Shown here in pieces: positions 10,501 through 19,084 of a stretch of 64,000 nt of DNA. Numbering within the stretch: the stretch's first letter is position 1; the number at the start of each line of letters is the position of its first letter. The DNA is taken from assembly GCA_003506435.1 (NCBI GenBank), contig DOAQ01000014.1, forward strand, positions 55,415 through 119,414. The letters run 5' to 3'. The translations under genes were made by a program, and so were the position numbers. The notes under the pieces were generated by a model. That model saw nothing but the letters and a program-made list of their open reading frames with translations. It ran no database searches and was not told the origin of the DNA. This DNA is from Prolixibacteraceae bacterium. GTDB taxonomy: Bacteria > Bacteroidota > Bacteroidia > Bacteroidales > Prolixibacteraceae.

Positions 10501-10785
10501 TTCAAGCTGAACATTCATGGAAGTACCACTTATTGGCATTTCTGATGTTTTCATACCTACAAATGAAAATACCAAAGTAGCTGCATTCTGAGGAACACGA
10601 ATGATATACTTCCCATCAAAATCAGTGATTGTACCCAATGAAGTTCCTTTTACAGAAACAGAAACACCAGGAATTGGATCACCGTCACCCGCAGAAGTAA
10701 CAGTACCTGATATTTCTTTGGTTTGCGCCATTATAGACTGCAAGCCAAATGCAAAAATTACAAGCAATAGTGCAAGTTTTTTCAT
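7585..10785 (-). CDS. SusC/RagA-family TonB-dependent transporter (pair 3)
   Basis: This 1066-residue outer-membrane transporter has a signal peptide (about 1-20). A carboxypeptidase-regulatory-like domain follows (about 22-105, GTVTSAGDGDPIPGVSVSVK), then a TonB-box-like EVVVVGYGTTTKQS. The plug contains VSNLSQSLAGEAAGVQV and the family hallmark DATATAIYGSRGANGVILLT, and a long beta-barrel ends in the aromatic-rich strand TYTLGLKVKF. It has no STN domain, so it is not expected to signal to a FecR-type anti-sigma itself. It imports oligosaccharides with the SusD encoded just downstream. It is separated from the rest of the locus by a 633-bp gap and probably has its own promoter. Confidence 0.95.
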   Translation of the reverse strand: MKKLALLLVIFAFGLQSIMAQTKEISGTVTSAGDGDPIPGVSVSVKGTSLGTITDFDGKYIIRVPQNAATLVFSFVGMKTSEMPISGTSMNVQLEEDMIGVDEVVVVGYGTTTKQSFVGSVKTVKNESIQSKSVSNLSQSLAGEAAGVQVINTSGQPGESATIRIRGFGSVNGNRDPLYVLDGVPFSGSLNSINPNDIESTTILKDATATAIYGSRGANGVILLTTKSGKVGTSAIEVDIKTGVNVSGLPRYSTIKSPEEYIGLSWEAMYNKGVASGSADPIKYANDGLFSASGITPSYNLWNATGAALIDPTTRTVKSGVTRKYDPESWEDYGFQNSSRTEANLTFRGGTETSKYYTSFGYLNDVGYIINSDFKRYNATMNLESLVKPWLSTTAKLTVAGTETNNNGQTEDSGSIFWFVDNLPPIFPLFLRDGNGAIVADPIFGGNQYDYGVGRAFGALTNSIADAHFDRSETKQYQGAGNFGGTIRFTENLTFENTFGVQYYSRKYNSLNNPFYGSAAGQGGSIFKRNRQLISYNFLSLLRYKKTFGVHNLEALVAHESNSWEEKVETMSKHKMVHPDIDDLNNFIIVSSPPTSYTDQVRLESYFGQVNYNFENKYFLSASLRRDGSSRFVGDNKWDNFGSLGLSWVLTEESFMQNLPFVNFLKYKISYGVVGEQAGIGYYPGYNTFDVSNLNDGISISARDIGNPDLTWETSKMFQTGIEFGIGKYLEGTIDYYLKNTENLLFDRRVGPSVGYALMTVNDGVLRNSGLEFDFTAHIIDKKDYEFNVTVNGEMLSNKLITMPIDPATGEPKVLDIDVRFGRAEGHSLYDFYVREWAGVDPANGTAMWYQYYHDANANSVLDSGEGISSLFEYTTANPDNEISVTTTKTYANATQKYVNKSAIPKLRGAFRLEGKVKNFDASAQFIYSLGGYAYDRAYAILMSNDVIGGNNWSTDIRDRWQNPGDITDVPRLSSNYDINVNSNSTRFITKSDFLSLNNVRIGYTVPKQITDKLKMSSLNVFVSGDNLFLLSARDGFNPSTDEAGTSDMYRYSPLSTYTLGLKVKF

Positions 10786-11418
10786 AGATAAAAATTTAAG
10801 GTTAATAAAGCTACATCAGGGATTCACGGCATAGAATAAACCCTTATCTCAAACAACGAGAAAAACGTTCCTTTCTAAAAAAATGAATCACGTTAATTTT
10901 AAATAATAGTTTACCCTTTTCTATACAAATAAATCCCTGAAGTCAAAATTATCAATTTTTAACAATTTGAAACTACTTTAGGTTCTAAATTCTTCTGAGA
11001 AATTAAAAATTAACCTTTTATTTTGGAGTAACCTTCTATATTCGGCATTTTCTCCTGTCTCTTGTTTCTCTGTATTGAATATTATTTTTTTAATAAATTA
11101 CCTCGGAGCAAGCCTGCAAGGTATCAAAAAAGCTAACGCACAAGGCGAAAGCAGAACCGACCCAAAGGCGGGATATTAAACAAAAAAGAGAATGGAAATA
11201 AAGCTGCAGAAATCTATTTCAGCGCCAATACCTCAATAACCAATATCCAATATCAGTTTTTAGTCAACGGCTTATCGCTGTTTATAGTTTGCGGTAAAAT
11301 CGCATCCGAATACATGTTTTCGATTTTCTGAGGATGGAATGCAAATCAGAACTAATATATTCCTGCCAGCGCTTCAGAAATAATTCAAACCCTGAATTTA
11401 CTGACCAGAAAATTATGA
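10786..11418. other. 633-bp non-coding stretch inside the polysaccharide locus
   Basis: No convincing gene was found here. The half next to the SusC start is AT-rich leader and promoter sequence. The part around 11100-11180 (CCTCGGAGCAAGCCTGC, then CCCAAAGGCGGG) is GC-richer and looks like a decayed dispersed repeat. The part 11180-11400 holds only short open frames. The gap marks a break between the enzyme operon, which ends at 11419, and the third SusC/SusD unit. Confidence 0.5.
10926..10955 (-). promoter_or_regulatory. Candidate promoter of the third SusC/SusD unit
   Basis: Read on the minus strand, TTG (10953-10955) is followed after 19 bases by TTTATTTG (10926-10933). This resembles the Bacteroidota promoter (TTTG at -33, TAnnTTTG at -7) with one mismatch in the -7 box. 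It would give a leader of roughly 135 bases. This is a weak pattern match in AT-rich sequence. Confidence 0.3.
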
Positions 11419-12249
11419 CTATTTTAATGTATGTTGCTTGCTTGAATCCGGTATTTTAAATGTTGGGTCGAGAACAGAAGCAATGCATTCCGCCATTCTC
11501 TTATAACCTATCTCATTCGGATGTACCTGTGTACAATCATCAGCAATTGACCCATAGTAAATATCTGCATTATCATTAGTTACTCCGGAATTTTCATAGA
11601 GGTCAATTACTGGCAAATTGTATTTCTTAGCTATTTGGCGAACCAATTCAACTTTAGGATATCTCATCGTCTTCTCCCAGTCAAGTACCTCTTGAAACGT
11701 TTCGAATCGCGGATGTTTGTATTTGGTTTCATACATCTTTACCGGGTCCATCCCAACAGTTGCTTTTACCCTCATAAGAGTGATTAAATAAATTTTAGCT
11801 TTGGGATTATCTCTCACCAAACACTCGATCATACCCATATAAGCAGATGCCAAAGTAACAGAATCACAAACCTGATGTTGCAGATATGGGGCATTACTTA
11901 TATTTCCCCATTTGTCTTTTTCACCATCATTCTGACAACCATAGACCAAAATAATATCCGGATTATAATACTTTGCATCGAATGAACGATAGAAAATACT
12001 TTTTGTAGATGTTGGTCGAACAATAGTTCCTCCAATTGCCATTGGAGAATGGCCATCCACTCCTGAGCAAGTCTCATCTTTACTCCATTTTACACCAAGC
12101 CAATCAACCAGATATGGCTGATAACCACAAGCAGCAGTTATCGAATTGCCAATTGTTACAATTTTCTTCCCTTCAATAGGTGATTTACTGACTTGAGAAA
12201 ACAGACACATGCTAACAAACAGAAGCACAATAGTTAATGTATTTTTCAT
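11419..12249 (-). CDS. Exported SGNH/GDSL-family hydrolase, probable carbohydrate esterase
   Basis: This 276-residue protein has a signal peptide (about 1-19) and the SGNH block I motif as VTIGNSITAACG, with the nucleophile Ser at about residue 36. A block III-like segment VYGCQNDGEKD and the catalytic Asp/His pair in DDCTQVHPNEIGY near the C-terminus complete the family pattern. SGNH enzymes in such loci usually remove acetyl or other ester groups from polysaccharides. It is the last gene of the enzyme run, 70 bp downstream of the two-domain esterase and before the 633-bp gap. A second, unrelated SGNH-type protein is encoded at 20444-21361, suggesting several kinds of ester on the substrate. 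Confidence 0.8.
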   Translation of the reverse strand: MKNTLTIVLLFVSMCLFSQVSKSPIEGKKIVTIGNSITAACGYQPYLVDWLGVKWSKDETCSGVDGHSPMAIGGTIVRPTSTKSIFYRSFDAKYYNPDIILVYGCQNDGEKDKWGNISNAPYLQHQVCDSVTLASAYMGMIECLVRDNPKAKIYLITLMRVKATVGMDPVKMYETKYKHPRFETFQEVLDWEKTMRYPKVELVRQIAKKYNLPVIDLYENSGVTNDNADIYYGSIADDCTQVHPNEIGYKRMAECIASVLDPTFKIPDSSKQHTLK

Positions 12250-12319
12250 ACATATAAATTTTCAAATTTGGTTTGTACAATTTTCGTAATAAAACAATTA
12301 TATCACTTGGAGAAACAGT

Positions 12320-14473
12320 TTACCGGTGTGCGAGGGATTGACTGAAAAGCCAGTCAAATAACGCAGGGTCCTTGTAGCAAGGGCCAGGTTCGTGACCCAA
12401 ACCCTCGTACTCACTCATTTTTATGATCTCGATGCCATTTTTGGTCAGGGTCTTGGTGATGCGGGTGTATCCGGTGATATTGTCCGTCGTAATCGACTCG
12501 ACTGCCGTCGCATTGGAAGTTTTGCCTTTGAGGTTCATGTAAGTTGCCCTGGCAACATTTATCCGCTCAGTCAAATCCTTGAGGCCAATGTGATACCAAA
12601 GCGATGTCTTTTCAACGGCTTCATCGGCGAGCACTGACTCACTTTGGCCTGCGACGCGCACGATTCCGGCGAACAGCTTTCCTTTCGAGAGCATGCCCCT
12701 GACAATCTTGAAACTCCCTGAGCCCCCCGCCGAGAAACCCGTCAGATAGATCCTGTTCGTATCGATGCGGCAGTTCGTCAGGATTGCTTCATCGATCAGA
12801 GTAGCCAATGTTGCGCCATCACTCTCGGTTGTATGATGGTTGAAGTCCAGATAGAAGGAAGGATATTTCTTCCGCACATCCTCGCGAAAGAGATTACCCT
12901 CACCCCAGTTGCCATTCACCACAAGGGGGTACTTGCGTTCGGCGTTCTCCGTCTTGTTGTATCCCCACGGCGTCGTAAGTTTTAAAGTCTGCAATTTGAT
13001 CGTGTCAGGCTTGTCAGAGTCGGTGAAGGTCTCTTTGGGGGTAACGACCTGACCATCGCCGGTCCGTACCGTCACCATGCCAAAATGAGTTCGTATCCAA
13101 GCATCAGACTCGGGTGAAAAGTCGGAATAGCGCACAGCGTGTTTACACTCCGGATAGATAATATACCGTTTATCCTTAATTGTCAACAGGTTGTATGGTG
13201 CAAAAGTGGTACGCGGAGGGCAAATAGGATCCTGAAGTCCGATGCCCATGAAGACCGGGCAATGAATGAGCGGCCCAAAATTCTTAACATCGAAGTAAGC
13301 CAGCATGTTGCACATCGACTGAAAGGTTACTTTTTTGTCGTTATCTGAAACATACTTTTTGTATACGCTACCCGGCCAGGATGTAAGGTTGATGAAATTC
13401 GGAATGTCGCAGAAACCAGGTATGTGTGGCACACAAAGTGCGACGCGCTTATCCAGTGCAGCGGCAGCGAAAGATAATGCACCCCCCTGACTACCACCCC
13501 TGACTACGATTCGTGTTTGATCGACTTCTGGCCGTGAGCAAACAAAGTCGATGGCTCTCACTACATCCAGAAAAGCCCCCCTGTAATAGTAGTCGTCCCG
13601 ACTGTCCAAGCGATAGGCCATCCAATCGCCATAGATATTTTCCTTATTCATCACACCTTGCCCGCGAGTAGAAGCAACGTATCGGATGAAGCCATCATCT
13701 TTCATCTCCGCACCTTTTGGGATTGAACCATAGCCAAGAAACTGGACAATCACAGGATATTTGCCCGGAGCCTTGGGTACGACATATTGCCCTCCCACCT
13801 CGACTTTACCAAAAGACTTCATGCGCACATCGTAAACATTCAGTTTAGATGTACAGCGGTCGGGTACCAGCGTCACGGTATAGTTGGGGTCAACCTTAGC
13901 CAGTTCCGCTAAGCTGTTGTTCCAAAACGACATGTAGTCTGCAGGAGCGGAACTCTTTACTTCCATCTTCTCCGGCTCGTATCCCAGGGTAAAGGTCATC
14001 TCCGGTGTCTTTTCCTTATTGTATTCCAAGGTTGTCGTAACCTGATAGAAGCCAGGTTCCATCACCTTCTGAGAGATAACCTGATCAACCATTCCTCTGG
14101 CAGGAATGATCACCTTTGTTTTCTTTGTCGTGACCTTCTTGACAACGTCAAGTTTGATTTTGGTAACCAGAATGGCCTTAACTTCTTCACCTGTCTCGTT
14201 GATAGCATGAAGGGTTGCGGAAATTGGTTCGGCTCCATAGAAAACACCCTTTTCCTCAGTCATCTGGATATCAACCCGAACTGGCGATTTTGGCTTTTCC
14301 AGCTTAGCCTGCAAAATATTGTTACCTGATTTTCCTTTGGCATTGACGACCTCAATCGCGTCACCGATTTTGGGACGCAAAGCAGACCTCTCTGCCGAAA
14401 GTGTTGTTTGCCAAAAAGGAATAAACGGACAAATAATTAAATAAAGCAAAAAAATAATCAGAGTTTTTTTCAT
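12320..14473 (-). CDS. Two-domain esterase: CE7-like acetyl esterase fused to a second alpha/beta hydrolase
   Basis: A 717-residue exported protein. After a signal peptide and a beta-sandwich region (about 30-170), residues 175-460 match the acetylxylan esterase/cephalosporin-C deacetylase family (AXE1, CE7). They contain the STRGQG motif, nucleophile Ser328 in RGGSQGG, Asp415 in GLQDPICPP and His444 in YPECKHA. Residues about 490-717 form a second alpha/beta hydrolase with Ser581 in TGFSAGGSGS, a candidate Asp633 in GLKDLTE and His694 in GLGHEPGP. Both triads appear complete, so the protein could remove two different esters. In the lines 12661-12780 I counted 67 G/C of 120 bases, clearly richer than neighbouring genes, which hints at recent acquisition. 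Start ATG 14473 gives a good signal peptide. Confidence 0.75.
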   Translation of the reverse strand: MKKTLIIFLLYLIICPFIPFWQTTLSAERSALRPKIGDAIEVVNAKGKSGNNILQAKLEKPKSPVRVDIQMTEEKGVFYGAEPISATLHAINETGEEVKAILVTKIKLDVVKKVTTKKTKVIIPARGMVDQVISQKVMEPGFYQVTTTLEYNKEKTPEMTFTLGYEPEKMEVKSSAPADYMSFWNNSLAELAKVDPNYTVTLVPDRCTSKLNVYDVRMKSFGKVEVGGQYVVPKAPGKYPVIVQFLGYGSIPKGAEMKDDGFIRYVASTRGQGVMNKENIYGDWMAYRLDSRDDYYYRGAFLDVVRAIDFVCSRPEVDQTRIVVRGGSQGGALSFAAAALDKRVALCVPHIPGFCDIPNFINLTSWPGSVYKKYVSDNDKKVTFQSMCNMLAYFDVKNFGPLIHCPVFMGIGLQDPICPPRTTFAPYNLLTIKDKRYIIYPECKHAVRYSDFSPESDAWIRTHFGMVTVRTGDGQVVTPKETFTDSDKPDTIKLQTLKLTTPWGYNKTENAERKYPLVVNGNWGEGNLFREDVRKKYPSFYLDFNHHTTESDGATLATLIDEAILTNCRIDTNRIYLTGFSAGGSGSFKIVRGMLSKGKLFAGIVRVAGQSESVLADEAVEKTSLWYHIGLKDLTERINVARATYMNLKGKTSNATAVESITTDNITGYTRITKTLTKNGIEIIKMSEYEGLGHEPGPCYKDPALFDWLFSQSLAHR

Positions 14474-14589
14474 AACTAAAACGAATTTAAGGTTGACGTA
14501 TGATAGCTACAAACATTTTATTGCCAATAATATACAATTAAAAATTTTACTTAGGTTCATTTTTTCAAAGTAGCGATATCCTATCATTT

Positions 14590-16065
14590 CTACTTTTTCA
14601 ATCCAGTCAGGTCAGACTCAATTATAATTTTTCCATTTCCGGGATTTACTTTTGCTGAAAAATCATCATATAATTCTATATTGGAGGAAGTTTCCAGCAG
14701 AATTTCTTTGTTTTCAACGCTGTTAGTCACCAGTTCCATCGCCCCTTTTTGATTAAAAACACAACCATAAATGTTGATTTTGGTTTTCAGGTAATCGGGC
14801 ATTGCTTTGTTACCATGAAAGTTGATCCGGTTATTTTTAAGACTTGAATTACAAATGGTCAGAACATCTACCGGTGTGCCAATCGACAAAAAATCAGTTC
14901 GCTGGTTGTGAATTATCCTGATATTATCGAAGAGAAGTTGTTCCTGTTTGGGGATTTCAGCTCCCGGATAATACGAACGGCTGTACCTGCCGTTGTCGAA
15001 ATGAACCGAAAAACCGACCCGTGGTTTTTCAAGGAAAATGTCGCGAAATACCACATTCCGTACCCCTGCGGTATACGTTATATCGGTTTGAACCACTCCC
15101 CAGTTGATGCTATCAAGCACCTGGCTGCCACTCTCGTGGGTTGGCTGTGTTGTCGATTTGTATATTGTCCCGTCAGGCTTTGCCTGAACGCGGTAAATAC
15201 GACCGTTTGAAACTACTGCATCCGATTGTTGCACTTCCATGCCCGGCTTCCAGTCGATCCATCCACCGGCTAATATGCGACAGAAAAATCCGGTCGTATT
15301 TTCGGCATTCAAATCATGGCAATTCTCCACCACACCATCTTCGATCCATCCCAATTCAGGATTGGAAGTAGCGTAATCATGTGCATTAAGCGCTATCGCA
15401 TCGTCAAACGTTTGAAAAACACAGTTGCTGATCGTAAACCGTTTGCCTCGTCCTAAATGCACCCCATCCTTATCTCCTTTGATAATTGCATCGTTGATGA
15501 TAATATCCTCGAAGGTACAAACGTGAATACAAAACTGAGCTTTCCCGAGGTCCATGCAACGAAACCGCTCGATACGTAAATCTTTAATATAAAAAAAAGC
15601 AATTTGTCCGCGAAGTCCATATACCTCTGTCATTGCTTTATCAATGCCATTAACGATGATTTGCAGGCCTTCGATCGTGATATTCTGGTCGTACGTTTTG
15701 GTGAGTGCCCCCTTGTTCAGAAATACATGTGTGAATTTTCCCTGTTCGTCAACCTTCTGAAGGAATATGCTGTTCCCGAAAATAAGCGAGGTATTACTAC
15801 CGATATAAACCGTCCCTGCTATTTTGTAAATACCAGGCTTACTAACGACAATAGTTCCACCGTGATCAACTGCCTGTTGCATTGCTTTTAGATTCTGAAT
15901 ACCCGATGCATCAGGCGAAAAGCCGAAATCAGATGCATTTAGAAATCCCTGATTAACAGAAATATTAGCGCCTGTCTTTTGCGTGGAAGGTTTATTTTTT
16001 CCTATGGTTTCATTTATGGAAACAAATGAAAAGAGTACAATAATGATGATACATTTTAATTTCAT
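14590..16065 (-). CDS. Exported right-handed beta-helix enzyme, GH28-like
   Basis: This 491-residue protein has a signal peptide (about 1-22) and a pectate-lyase-fold start (ASDFGFSPDASGIQNLKAMQ, about 43-62), as in many polygalacturonase-like proteins. The central part contains KGDKDGVHLGRGKRFTISNC followed by FQTFDDAIALNAHDY. This resembles the paired-Asp region of glycoside hydrolase family 28, where Asp residues of N-x-D and D-D motifs act as acid and base. The fit is not exact, so it may be a distant GH28 member or another beta-helix hydrolase or lyase. It lies between the heparinase-type lyase (16 bp upstream) and the two-domain esterase, so it probably acts on the uronic-acid-containing backbone of the same glycan. 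Confidence 0.6.
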   Translation of the reverse strand: MKLKCIIIIVLFSFVSINETIGKNKPSTQKTGANISVNQGFLNASDFGFSPDASGIQNLKAMQQAVDHGGTIVVSKPGIYKIAGTVYIGSNTSLIFGNSIFLQKVDEQGKFTHVFLNKGALTKTYDQNITIEGLQIIVNGIDKAMTEVYGLRGQIAFFYIKDLRIERFRCMDLGKAQFCIHVCTFEDIIINDAIIKGDKDGVHLGRGKRFTISNCVFQTFDDAIALNAHDYATSNPELGWIEDGVVENCHDLNAENTTGFFCRILAGGWIDWKPGMEVQQSDAVVSNGRIYRVQAKPDGTIYKSTTQPTHESGSQVLDSINWGVVQTDITYTAGVRNVVFRDIFLEKPRVGFSVHFDNGRYSRSYYPGAEIPKQEQLLFDNIRIIHNQRTDFLSIGTPVDVLTICNSSLKNNRINFHGNKAMPDYLKTKINIYGCVFNQKGAMELVTNSVENKEILLETSSNIELYDDFSAKVNPGNGKIIIESDLTGLKK

Positions 16066-16081
16066 ATTATGGCTGTTTTAT

Positions 16082-18046
16082 TTATTTTTTTGAAATATTG
16101 AATACGAATTTACTGTTCGTTTTTGAATCTTTCGATGTAAAATTGATCCGATGGATCGTTTCTCCCCAATTTCGACGTATTCCTCCATCTTCGGGGGTTT
16201 CAAGTTTAATTTTTTCAACTTCAACGTTTAACTGAACCGGATTGTACCTGATTATAAAATCCATTGTTTGGTTTTCTTCGGAATTAAAATGGACCAACAA
16301 TTCTCCGGGTTTAACAACTTCGGACGGATAACAGGTCATCAGATGTTGAACAATTGACCCCGGATTTGACAAGTTTACCAGATCGGTTATTTCTACATTC
16401 TTTCCACGGTTCAGACGGATGGTGCGTTCTAATCCAATAATACCGGCCTCGGCAGGATAAGCTTTTGCAAGGTTGAGCGAAAGTTGAGCGAATGATGAAT
16501 TACTTGTAAAACTGACCTGAGCAGCCTTATATTGAGGCCCTTCTTTTTGTGAAAATCCGTTTATTGTGGGCAAATTGTGATAATCGGACCGGTTGCTCCA
16601 TATCTCGTAACGTCGTGGACTGAAAGTTTTCGCTGTATATGTTCCGCTACCAACATCAATTATGAGAGGGAACCCATTGTAATAAACCACATAATTCCCC
16701 ACATCGTTATGGTTATGGCTTTCATCGTTGTTGCCACCCTTGGCGCCAACAAAAAAACCATCTGTCGATCCTTGCTTATCTCGTGCTACCATTACCTGTA
16801 AATCGGGCAGCCAAACTTCTTTTGGTAGTGGTAAAAATCTTGGAGCTTTTGAAAATTCCTCCTTTTCAAACAGATCAAATAGGGTTCTAAAAAATTGACC
16901 ACTTGGAGCTTTCCCATTGAAATTACCTTGAAACCAGGCCCCAAATCCCTGCATATCTTTGTCATCAATTGCTTTTCCGAACCTCCAGATCAAATAACCT
17001 GACATATTCGATTTTGGAGAGGCATCAGCAAAATTAAGAACGTATTTTTCACTGATTTGGGTACGATAAATAAATCTGCCCATATTTCTGATTTTTTCGT
17101 CACGGAATGCATAATCGAAGGCATTATTGGTGGCCAGGTTGAGCATCGAAATATTGTCGAAGACAGAAGCTCCTGCCACATGCCAATACCCGGGACCTTC
17201 GTCACAACCGCCATCCGCAGGATAAGGATTAATAAATTCGTCGAGTACTTTCAGTATTTTAGCAACCATTTCGGTACGACGAGCATCGTCTTTTTCCAGC
17301 AAAAGCGCTGCATTCAGCCAGTTCGAGCAAATCCACGGATTCCAGTTATTGGGGCGTCTTTCCCCGTTACGATCCAACCCCATCCAACCGTGATCGAAGG
17401 TCATCACCGGAGCAAAAATCCGTTTATTTATCTCATAATAAATCCGTTTGCGTATTTGCGGGGAAACAGTATCCAGTTTTTCCCCCAGAAAATAATCGAC
17501 CCACGACAGGAAAGTCGCCGTTTCAGCAGCAAAAAGATCGACATACGGGTCAGAGACATCAGGCAGACCGCTACCAGCATGCCATTGTCCCAAATGAGCA
17601 GGCACTCCCCAGTATGATTCTTCGCAGATCGACCAAACACCGTTAATAATATGATCAATGAAACGGCCTTTGTTTTCGTAAATCTCCCCTAATAGCAATG
17701 CTGCAAGTGCGCTCCGTTTGGGAGAACTCAATCTTTGATACTCGCTGCGGTTGCCATTACGGACAAATAAAAGCGTAGTGGTCGCCGGAAGTGTCGGCCA
17801 CTGATATGTCAAAAGTTTCTGGGCCTCTTCAAAATAGGCTTTCATCATCTCCTGGTCAGCCTTTGACCACGCCTGGCGATCATTTATTTTGGGAAAAGGG
17901 ACCCATTTTTCAGACGCAATCAAAATTTTACCAAGTTCTTCAATGCTATATTTACCACTTAGCAAATTCTGATCCTGGCTAAATAGCATTTTACAAACCA
18001 GGAATAATACCAATATGGGAATAATCTTCTTCATACTATTTTTCAT
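16082..18046 (-). CDS. Heparinase II/III-family polysaccharide lyase
   Basis: A 654-residue exported protein whose signal peptide follows either of two nearby starts (ATG 18046 or 18034). The N-terminal half is an alpha-helical toroid typical of alginate-lyase-like and heparinase enzymes (SRPEW-type helices, GVWSICEESYWG). The C-terminal half carries the heparinase II/III signature: ESHNHNDVGNYVVYYNGFP at about 445-463, then a segment with YEIWSNRSDYHNLPTING. Such enzymes break uronic-acid-containing chains by beta-elimination, using Tyr, His and Arg residues. The exact polysaccharide lyase family cannot be assigned by eye. Its start overlaps the stop of the upstream alpha/beta hydrolase by four bases (ATGA), so the two are translationally coupled. 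Confidence 0.8.
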   Translation of the reverse strand: MKNSMKKIIPILVLFLVCKMLFSQDQNLLSGKYSIEELGKILIASEKWVPFPKINDRQAWSKADQEMMKAYFEEAQKLLTYQWPTLPATTTLLFVRNGNRSEYQRLSSPKRSALAALLLGEIYENKGRFIDHIINGVWSICEESYWGVPAHLGQWHAGSGLPDVSDPYVDLFAAETATFLSWVDYFLGEKLDTVSPQIRKRIYYEINKRIFAPVMTFDHGWMGLDRNGERRPNNWNPWICSNWLNAALLLEKDDARRTEMVAKILKVLDEFINPYPADGGCDEGPGYWHVAGASVFDNISMLNLATNNAFDYAFRDEKIRNMGRFIYRTQISEKYVLNFADASPKSNMSGYLIWRFGKAIDDKDMQGFGAWFQGNFNGKAPSGQFFRTLFDLFEKEEFSKAPRFLPLPKEVWLPDLQVMVARDKQGSTDGFFVGAKGGNNDESHNHNDVGNYVVYYNGFPLIIDVGSGTYTAKTFSPRRYEIWSNRSDYHNLPTINGFSQKEGPQYKAAQVSFTSNSSFAQLSLNLAKAYPAEAGIIGLERTIRLNRGKNVEITDLVNLSNPGSIVQHLMTCYPSEVVKPGELLVHFNSEENQTMDFIIRYNPVQLNVEVEKIKLETPEDGGIRRNWGETIHRINFTSKDSKTNSKFVFNISKK

Positions 18047-18966
18047 TCGCTTGCCGGCAGATATTTTTCAAACCAATTTATCATGGCTGGAATATCGGTT
18101 TCATTTTTGGCCCAGCCATGAGCCGCACCTTCTATAGTTATCAATTGACAAGGGACATTGTTTTCCTTGAGTTTATTCATGAATTCAACAGCCTGGGAAT
18201 ATGGCACCAGGGGGTCTTTTGTCCCATGAAATATTAAAATCGGAGGTGTCTCCTTTGTAACAAAAAAGTAGGGAGACGACTGTCTGAAAACTCCCTTAAC
18301 TTCTTCTCTTGTAGCATCTTTTGCTATATTAAAAGCATCAACATAAACAGTCACGTTCTGATAATCAGCAAAGGTTGAATCAGGGTGGTGATAACTGACC
18401 ATGTTAAGCGGCGGATAGTAACAGGCAACAGCCTGTACCCTGCTCGATACCAGATTTACAGGATCAACAATATCCGTATTCTTCACTGAATAGGTTTGCC
18501 GATATTCAGCTTCTGATATTGCATCTTTACCAAACACAGCAGCAGAGACAGAAAGGTGTCCGCCCGAACTTCGACCCATAATTCCAAAACGGTTAGGATC
18601 AACACCAAAATTCTTTGCATGATAACGGGCATACTTGATCGCACGTTGTATCTGACTGATAATTTCAGGTACTTTATACCTTGGTTTTGAACCGTGCGAT
18701 ACCAGAAAAACAGTTTCGCCACGATCAGTAAATTCTTTGAAATCATCATCTTTATATCTCGCTGCATTTGACGACGACCATCCTCCGCTTACCATATTGA
18801 ATATCGCAATGCCATTCTGTTTCTCCGGGACTAACACATCAAATACAAATGCTACTCCTCCCCTGTGATCATAAATAACATCAGATATTCGCCTGACCTT
18901 ATTTTGGGCATTGGTGACTGAATACAGAATAACAAAAAGAACCGACAGAAATAAAAACTTTTTCAT
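18043..18966 (-). CDS. Exported alpha/beta hydrolase (prolyl-oligopeptidase/esterase type)
   Basis: This 307-residue protein has a signal peptide (about 1-20) and an alpha/beta-hydrolase core. The nucleophile Ser is in MGRSSGGHLS (Ser133 by the GxSxG spacing), the acid is likely in FHGTKDPLVPYSQA, and the His is in IEGAAHGW near residue 286. The family includes acetyl and feruloyl-like esterases as well as peptidases. Because of its place between a beta-helix protein and a lyase, an esterase acting on the imported or surface glycan is the likeliest role. The gene overlaps the lyase gene by four bases. Confidence 0.75.
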   Translation of the reverse strand: MKKFLFLSVLFVILYSVTNAQNKVRRISDVIYDHRGGVAFVFDVLVPEKQNGIAIFNMVSGGWSSSNAARYKDDDFKEFTDRGETVFLVSHGSKPRYKVPEIISQIQRAIKYARYHAKNFGVDPNRFGIMGRSSGGHLSVSAAVFGKDAISEAEYRQTYSVKNTDIVDPVNLVSSRVQAVACYYPPLNMVSYHHPDSTFADYQNVTVYVDAFNIAKDATREEVKGVFRQSSPYFFVTKETPPILIFHGTKDPLVPYSQAVEFMNKLKENNVPCQLITIEGAAHGWAKNETDIPAMINWFEKYLPASE

Positions 18967-19084
18967 GATCTATTGATTTATGTTTTACAATCAGAAACCT
19001 GCATAAAACCGAGAGACGAAAAATGATTCTACTGTATTCTTCAACCCACATTTTTCACAGACTCATTCATAAATTATATCATTT

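Noticed and set aside
17057..17617. A 186-residue plus-strand open frame
   Set aside because: Antisense to the heparinase-type lyase, whose signature motifs are intact.
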